From Fallopia convolvulus (Eukaryota > Streptophyta > Magnoliopsida > Caryophyllales > Polygonaceae), in assembly GCA_964016875.1 (NCBI GenBank), contig OZ024728.1:24303328-24367327 (forward strand): a stretch of 64,000 nucleotides of DNA, read 5' to 3'. Shown one piece after another: positions 59,001-64,000 of this stretch. Position 1 is the first letter of the stretch; each line of letters begins with the position of its first letter. Below the pieces are notes generated by a model, which saw only the letters and a program-made list of their open reading frames with translations, was not told the origin of the DNA and did no database searches. The position numbers and the translations under genes were made by a program.

Positions 59001-60028
59001 AAGCTTGCTGCTCATGCGATTTTTCAAGATTGCCCAGCTGAGGATGAGTTGTGCTGGAGTCTTGAACATGATGGGAACTACTCGGTGCGATCAGGTTTTA
59101 ATTTATTGCAAGGGGATCTCGATCGTATTTATATTGACAAGATTTTCTATCAGAAAACTTGGAAGTTATAGGTCCCGGAACGGGTTCGTTGTTTCGTTTG
59201 GCTCGTTAGCAAGGGTGGTGTTAGTCAAACGCGGAGCAATGTTGAAGACACATTAGCCACAACGCTCAATGCGTCCTCTGTTGGGCTGATGAGGAGAATT
59301 ATGAGCATCTGTTTCGTGATTGTGCCCAGGTACGTGCCATTTGGTTTAATCTTAGAGCAAATGACATGTGTGATTTGTTTTTTCAAGAGCCCTTCGCGTG
59401 ATGGATACGGAAGAATATATTAATGGATAAGAGGAGCTCGGAGGGACAATGGAATGATCTGTTTGCCACCACCATCTGGTGGGTTTGGAAATGGAGGTGT
59501 ACTGTTGTGTTTGGCAAGCAAGTTTCCGTCCAAAATAAGGCTAACTTTGTGATGGAAAGGACAACTGAAGTGGAAGCTGCTACAGGTAAGTTTTCGAATT
59601 CCAGAGCTTCCAAAATTCCCAATAAAATTGTGCAGGATATTTGTTGGTCAAAACCGGAGGAGGGTTGGTTCAAACTTAACAGGGATGGCACGTTCAAAGA
59701 CGGGCTTGCTACGTCGGGGGGTGTGATTCGTGATAGTGGAGGCCGATGGATCTCGGGTTTTGTTCACAATATTGGTTCGTGCTCGGTGCCCATGGCGGAG
59801 CTTTGGGGTGTCGTCAACGGATTGCAATTAGCTTGGGATTATGGAGCTCGTCAGGTGATTCTTGAGTCAGATTCTCAACTTGTCATCCAATTGCTAGGTA
59901 AGAAGTTGAACAAGAGTCACCCTCTTTTAGCCTGGTTAGTCAATGCCAAGGCTTAATTAGTAGGAATTGGACTATCCAGTTCCGTCATGTGTATCGAGAG
60001 GCGAATTCCGTTGCGGATCGCCTCGCGT
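56023..60028 (+). pseudogene. LINE ORF2: AP endonuclease, reverse transcriptase, zinc-binding region, RNase H; several breaks
   Basis: Start chosen at MMMNVLFWNCFG (56023), 37 bp after ORF1. Endonuclease: WNCFG, IVIGGDFNCIM (56430-56460), SDHCPLL. Reverse transcriptase: FRPISLCNVTYKIITKILA, GWMVLKLDLEKAYDRLDW, SHGVRQGDLISP, and FADDILLF near 58090. Breaks: TGA at 58039 and 58570, a frameshift near 58620, TAG at 58935, TAG at 59169 and later shifts. RNase H is at 59640-60028 (FKLNRDGTFKD, LESDSQLVIQLLG, YREANSVADRLA). It ends at the target duplication; the rest of the C-terminus is the inverted piece at 53957-54064. Confidence 0.9.
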
Positions 60029-60044
60029 AAATTATTTTATCTTT

Positions 60045-60549
60045 ATCTTTCATATTTTATTATATATTATTTATTAATTTAATTATTATTTTATGTAAAT
60101 CTTATCTCTTCCATAATCTAATATATAAATATATTTTTTATTCATATGTTACATTTTGTAAAATTAAATATCTATGAAATATCATCAAGGAAAAGAAGAA
60201 ATGTACATTATTTTACCATAATAATCTTTTTAATTCTCAACATTAAACTTAATAATTTATATTTAATTTGTTTTATTTGATTCCAAAAAATAAAAAAATT
60301 GTACATTGTACATGCAATAAATTACTTACAATAATTTTTATAGTATATTTTTATTTAATATCTATAAAATACTGAACCATAGTCGTGCATGACACTACAA
60401 GTATAACTAATAATAATATGATAGCTATGATTTTTTACCCGCTCACAGTCTCAAACATATATATCATCCATAACAAAACGTACTTACACTTAAAAAAAAG
60501 AACAAGACTGAAACGCAGGGAAACAATTTCAACTTTGAAACAATAATGG
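60045..60549. other. AT-rich intergenic region and HIPP 3' flank
   Basis: Very AT-rich from 60045 to about 60430. From 60430 to 60549 is probably the 3' untranslated region of the HIPP gene. No other feature seen. Confidence 0.6.
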
Positions 60550-61233
60550 TCACATAATGGAGCAACCATGGGGGTTCTCATCACTGAACACATCTCCAGC
60601 TCTTCCACTAACAAGGGTTGAATGATTAGGGTTAAAATTGTTATAGTAACTGTATCCTTGATACTGGTCGCCGTTGTAGCCGTGCTTGTAATAGTTGTAG
60701 GATGAAGAAGGCTGAGGCTGCTGATGAGCAAGCTGCGACACAACCGTCACCGAGCCGTCGGAATTGTGCTGCTGGTTGCACTGGTGGGTCTGGCTTCGGA
60801 TCTCGGGATTGTAAGGGAACTGCCATAGCTCTGCCCTCTTCCCCGTGCGCCTCACCGTCTTCAGGATCTTCTTTTGGTCTGCGCTGCCTGTCACCGTTAC
60901 CTTCTGCATCGCCATGTCTATGTCCACTTCATCCACTCCTACAAGTACCAAAGTTTTTTTTTATAGCAATCTGAAATCATTGGTTAACTATTACTATGGT
61001 TTTAACTAATTAAATAACGATGTACGTATAAAAACAAGGGTTAATTACCTTTCATTTTTTCAAGACATTTCTTGACGGCGTTTTCACATCCGGGGCAATC
61101 CATGTGCACTCTCATCTCCGTGATCTACACAACAATATATCCTATTAAACATACAGCAATTGCAACATATGTCACATATATTAATTTAAGAACAAGACGA
61201 TTGATGGCTAGCAAACTTACTTACCGTCGTCAT
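60550..61233 (-). CDS. Heavy-metal-associated isoprenylated plant protein (HIPP), 157 aa, three exons
   Basis: Minus strand exons 61233-61225, 61124-61049 and 60938-60550, all introns GT...AG. The first exon codes only for MTT. The HMA fold covers about residues 4-66 with the metal-binding motif MDCPGC (Cys13 and Cys16); KGVDEVDIDMAMQKVTVTG and the RRTGKRAELWQFPYNPE block are typical of one HIPP subgroup. A Gln/Asn/Tyr-rich middle follows. The protein ends CSIM, a CaaX box for farnesylation, so membrane or nuclear attachment is likely. HIPPs bind heavy metals or act in stress and protein scaffolding. The frame is intact. Confidence 0.92.
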
Positions 61234-61855
61234 TCTTGAGATTAATTAGTATGTATCGATCCAAAACTTGTCCGATAGAACTATGTGGATATCAATCGGT
61301 CTAATGCTCGTGCTCACCAAATGCATGCAAATTAAAGTTTTGAACTTGGAAGAGCCTGTTGTTGCTTGCTCGTTTGTATTTCATATCATAGCAAAGGGTG
61401 TATATTTATATACTTTGGTTCATGCTACTCATTTAACTCAAAAACTAATAAGCAAGCTTGAGTACTTAATTATTTAGCGTAGTAATCAAGTCAAATGCTC
61501 CACCGACTCTAACAAGTCGCACATGAAGAGATATTGACTTTCGAGTTTGTAACGTAGTAATACAGTGCAAAACGACGCGTTTAATCGCAAATTAAGCGGA
61601 AGTGCGGAGGCGAAGGGAGCGGGACGGTGCGTTTCACGTTTCACGTTTCACGTTATGCACAGTTGGCGACCCAAACGGATCTTGTCTACTAGTACGGCGT
61701 TTCCCTTCTTTATCGCTCGATCCATAACTGAAGAAGAATCTTAATTAAAAATTTTAGGAAAAGTAAAAACCCTAACTCCCACCAATCGATCGACCTCAAA
61801 TTTCGAATTTCAGAGCTTTATTTCAAAATCGATCACATTCACATAATCACATCCA
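61234..61855. promoter_or_regulatory. Shared intergenic region between the divergent HIPP and Agenet genes
   Basis: About 620 bp serving both start sites. It contains three tandem copies of GTTTCAC (61631-61651) about 210 bp before the Agenet ATG. No additional ORF supported. Confidence 0.5.
61403..61410 (-). promoter_or_regulatory. TATA box of the HIPP gene
   Basis: On the minus strand TATAAATA, 170 bp upstream of the ATG at 61233; this would give a 5' leader of about 140 bases. Confidence 0.55.
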
Positions 61856-62311
61856 ATGGCGATGGAATTCCAAAGGGGCGACCGCGTGGAGGTTTGCGGA
61901 ACGCTAGAGGGGTTCGTGGGATCGTACTACGGGGCGACGGTCATCTTGCGGATCGGCGGCGGCGAGTTCATCGTGGAGTACGGATCGCTGCTGAGGGACG
62001 ACATGCTTGCGCCGCTCAGGGAGGTGGTCGCCGGCGGAGACTTGCGGCCGAGGCCTCCGGCGGCGAACGTGAAGGAGTTCGCGTCGAGGGAGGAGGTGGA
62101 TGCGTGGGACAACGACGGGTGGTGGAGAGGGAGGGTGGTGAAGCGGTGGCGGCAGAGAAAGAGGTACGAGATCTACTTCCAAGACACCGGCGATCTGAAA
62201 TGCTACAAATCGTCTGAGGTCAGGGTTCATGTCGATTGGGTGGATGGCCGTTGGGAATGTTCCAGAAAATATTGTCGGGTATTTGATTCGGTTGTTAAGA
62301 CTTCAGGGTAG
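61856..62311 (+). CDS. Agenet-domain protein, 151 aa
   Basis: Two Agenet (Tudor-like) units: about residues 4-62 (FQRGDRVEVCGTLEGFVGSY, VEYGSLLRDD, APLREVV) and 70-130 (AWDNDGWWRGRVVKRW, YEIYFQDTGDLKCYKSSEVR, VDWVDGRWE). Agenet domains of plants bind modified histones or link chromatin to transcription and RNA processing. The start is the first ATG (MAMEFQRGD); it is single-exon with GC-rich coding DNA unlike the neighbourhood. It is shorter than most family members (DUF724 or FMRP-like relatives), so it may be a small stand-alone paralogue. Confidence 0.88.
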   Translation: MAMEFQRGDRVEVCGTLEGFVGSYYGATVILRIGGGEFIVEYGSLLRDDMLAPLREVVAGGDLRPRPPAANVKEFASREEVDAWDNDGWWRGRVVKRWRQRKRYEIYFQDTGDLKCYKSSEVRVHVDWVDGRWECSRKYCRVFDSVVKTSG

Positions 62312-62560
62312 TAACCGTTTCGAATCGCACGGACGGCGGTTTGCCCATTCCTTTCTAGAATTGATTAGTTCTCATCACTAGTGATGCTCGATCTAGTCGA
62401 GCCGTGGCGAACCTAATACTTACCCTATAAAAAAAAGTTCCATAAAAGATTGTCAAATGGGCTCATTGTGAATTCCATATAATCCTCCTCGCAGTTTTTC
62501 TACTCTCTGCCACATATTCTTACCTCACAAGTAAGATATGTTCGTGGTTTTTAGGGTTTA
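62312..62560 (+). other. 3' flank of the Agenet gene
   Basis: No further ORF. GATTAGTTCTCATCACTAGTG and short A-runs are present; nothing recognised. Confidence 0.5.
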
Positions 62561-63408
62561 CTAGCAGGGGAGCCACGCGTTGCGCGGCTATTAGGTAAAT
62601 AGCCACCGGTGTAATTTTGTTAACTGAAGTTTTAGTATGCATAGAAATAAATATTTCCACCTTGAAAAGAATTATTATAAAATCCCAAATAGGAAACTAT
62701 ATTTTTTGAATTACACGAGAATCCATATCCATTAAGAGTTGCACTTAAAGCCGCTATTATGTAAAAGAGCAAAATCGAACCAACATCTAGAAATCTAAAA
62801 TCCATCTCTACAAAAAAATGGGTGTAGTTGGAAATTTATCTAATTTGTTCATTTTACACAAGTATGTATTTTGATCTAGGCACTCACTATCCTGAGAGTC
62901 GAAATGTAGACTTAGCTTGGTAGTACCTTAAATTCGACGATGTGAATGCAGAAATCAATGAAACTCATTGAAGAAAACATCACAAGCTTGCAACGCCATT
63001 GAAGGAAGCTATATATATGAACTAATACAAACACCTACACCAATGACAAAAAGGCTTGAAGCTTAGAAAGATCACACGAGTAGAACCCAACCGATGAAGC
63101 CAATAGGGAAATACAAAATCAACATACCTGACAACTTTCTACAGCAACCACCGATGATATCGATAAGCCAAGCGACGTTAGAGACGCACATAACCCTAAA
63201 CCCTACATCAAAGCAACTAACAACACATATACAATTAGATACTTGAACTTTGTGACTGATTAAACTTGTTTTTCGTAATCAAATTTTGTTTTTAGCTAAT
63301 TGTTGATTTTCATGATTCAATTAGCTTTTATTTGTGAAAATAAGACGTGTAGAAGTGGCTTAAAATAATTAGCCGCAATGCACAAAAGTAGGTGTCTTTA
63401 AAAGTAGA
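62561..63408 (-). mobile_element. Probable small non-autonomous Helitron
   Basis: Minus strand: TCTACTTTTAAAGACACC starts at 63408 after an A. The 3' end has a hairpin (GCCGCGC...GCGTGGC, 62572-62588, one mismatch), seven bases, CTAG (62561-62564), then T. No gene inside. The 3' end is the better-supported boundary. Confidence 0.45.
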
Positions 63409-63443
63409 TTCTTAATATATATAAAAAAAATTAATTCTCAAAT

Positions 63444-63595
63444 TGTTATAAGTAGGAGGTAGAATTAGAGTTTTTTGTATCCGAATTTATTGGATTTTCC
63501 TCTATTAAATTCAAGACAAAAGTTTGCATGAAACATGCTCTCATAAATTCATAATTTTTTATTTTTTGTTTAAGAAATTGAGTGAATTTCCAACA
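63444..63595 (+). repeat. Probable 5' LTR of a copia element (152 bp)
   Basis: It runs from TGTTATAAG to TTTCCAACA and is followed by CGGTATCAGAGCC (63598-63610), one mismatch from the common initiator tRNA-Met primer site. The left boundary is inferred from the TG...CA rule only. Confidence 0.55.
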
Positions 63596-63752
63596 TCCGG
63601 TATCAGAGCCTGGTGAGATAAAATCCATCAAAACAAATTTCTGATCTTGAGATTGAAAGCCCGAGACAGAGAGAATTGAGAGAACAAAGTGAGAGAGAGA
63701 ATCAAACACATGGGATGGGCCAAGGAACAACACCTCTGATGGAGATAATGGC

Positions 63753-64000
63753 CGGATTCAAGACAAGGATGGATCCGTGACATTAAAATATCCTATGCTG
63801 AATAGAAGCAATTATACAACATAGGCAATAAAAATGGAGGTCTTCATGATGGCACAAAGCGTGTGGGACACAGTGAAGGCTGAGGATCCAATCGATAACA
63901 AAAGGGACAAGATGGCCTTACCAGCTATCTACCAGGGTATAGGAAAAGATACCCTGCTCCAATTGGGTGTCAAGAAGACAGCTAAGGAAGCATGGAATAT
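63753..64000 (+). pseudogene. gag: Copia gag, partial, with Trp-to-stop
   Basis: VTLKYPMLNRSNYTT, then TAG where Trp is expected, then AIKMEVFMMAQSVWDTVKAE and LPAIYQGIGKDTLLQLGVKK TAKEAWN. This is the UBN2/DUF4219 start of copia Gag proteins. It runs off the window's end; the start is not clear. Confidence 0.8.

Larger units (their letters stand above)
53886..60028 (+). mobile_element. L1-type LINE, near full length, with inverted 3' end (twin priming)
   Basis: TSD aaattattttatcttt lies at 53870-53885 and 60029-60044. The body from about 54065 is on the plus strand: ORF1, ORF2 with endonuclease, reverse transcriptase and RNase H. The left end instead starts with a T-run and holds the element's 3' tail on the minus strand, including the last codons of ORF2, AATAAAA and the poly(A). 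The body stops inside RNase H at 60028 without any A-tail. Confidence 0.88.

Noticed and set aside
61894..62230. Long frames in other phases over the Agenet gene.
   Set aside because: High GC content removes stops in several frames; only the 61856 frame matches a known domain.

Overview
This is a gene-poor, repeat-packed stretch of a flowering-plant nuclear genome, most likely a eudicot. The window shows plant Ty3/gypsy and Ty1/copia LTR retrotransposons, an L1-type LINE, a tRNA-derived SINE, a PIF/Harbinger transposon and two probable Helitrons. Two ordinary plant genes sit at the right end: a heavy-metal-associated isoprenylated protein (HIPP, minus strand) and an Agenet-domain protein (plus strand). 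The exact lineage cannot be read from the sequence. All boundaries were read by eye.

Layout as a nest. The outermost recognisable element is a PIF/Harbinger transposon, G. Its right end is at 48849 (TIR followed by TTA); its left end is outside the window. Inside G, from left to right: H, a partial minus-strand LTR ending at 27226, split by B. B is a Tekay/Del-like chromovirus (5' LTR tail 7015-7771, gag-pol 8015-23317, 3' LTR 23624-26140). B is itself split twice: in its 5' LTR by A (1-7014), a tandem LTR-internal-LTR array of a pol-less family, and in its integrase by C (12143-22530, TSD caccc), an Athila-like minus-strand element with gag-pro and a second ORF but no pol. Next in G is a Myb/SANT-like gene (27769-28230), then the transposase gene (minus), split by F, a solo LTR of about 3.6 kb (28708-38319, TSD gggtc), which is in turn split by I, a copia element with 154-bp LTRs (31811-37824, TSD ataag). 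Last is a second Myb/SANT-like gene (minus), split by E (40286-47113, TSD ccagg), a pol-less relative of C that has only ONE LTR. When E and F are mentally removed, the host reading frames continue, which confirms these boundaries.

Right of G: a probable Helitron (49111-52174), a SINE with 16-bp TSDs (52479-52674), and a LINE (53886-60028) with 16-bp TSDs whose 3' tail is inverted relative to its body, as expected from twin priming. Then come the HIPP and Agenet genes in divergent orientation, a small probable Helitron (62561-63408), and the start of a broken copia element (63444-64000) that runs off the window.

The most unusual signals are structural, not coding. (1) The pol-less families A, C and E each carry a private set of short GC-containing palindromic or inverted motifs (TCGTTAACGA in C, TCGGGCCCGA in E, CCGCGCAATT in A), repeatedly spaced about 21-22 bp. 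(2) The same three families share a hairpin after their ORF with constant loop AGGCAA and covarying stems, and a second hairpin next to the polypurine tract. (3) The copia element I is filled with small hairpins whose arms all differ but whose loops share a CNNGAAG-type core. (4) Element E appears to have been inserted with a single LTR. (5) The LINE is a near full-length twin-primed insertion.
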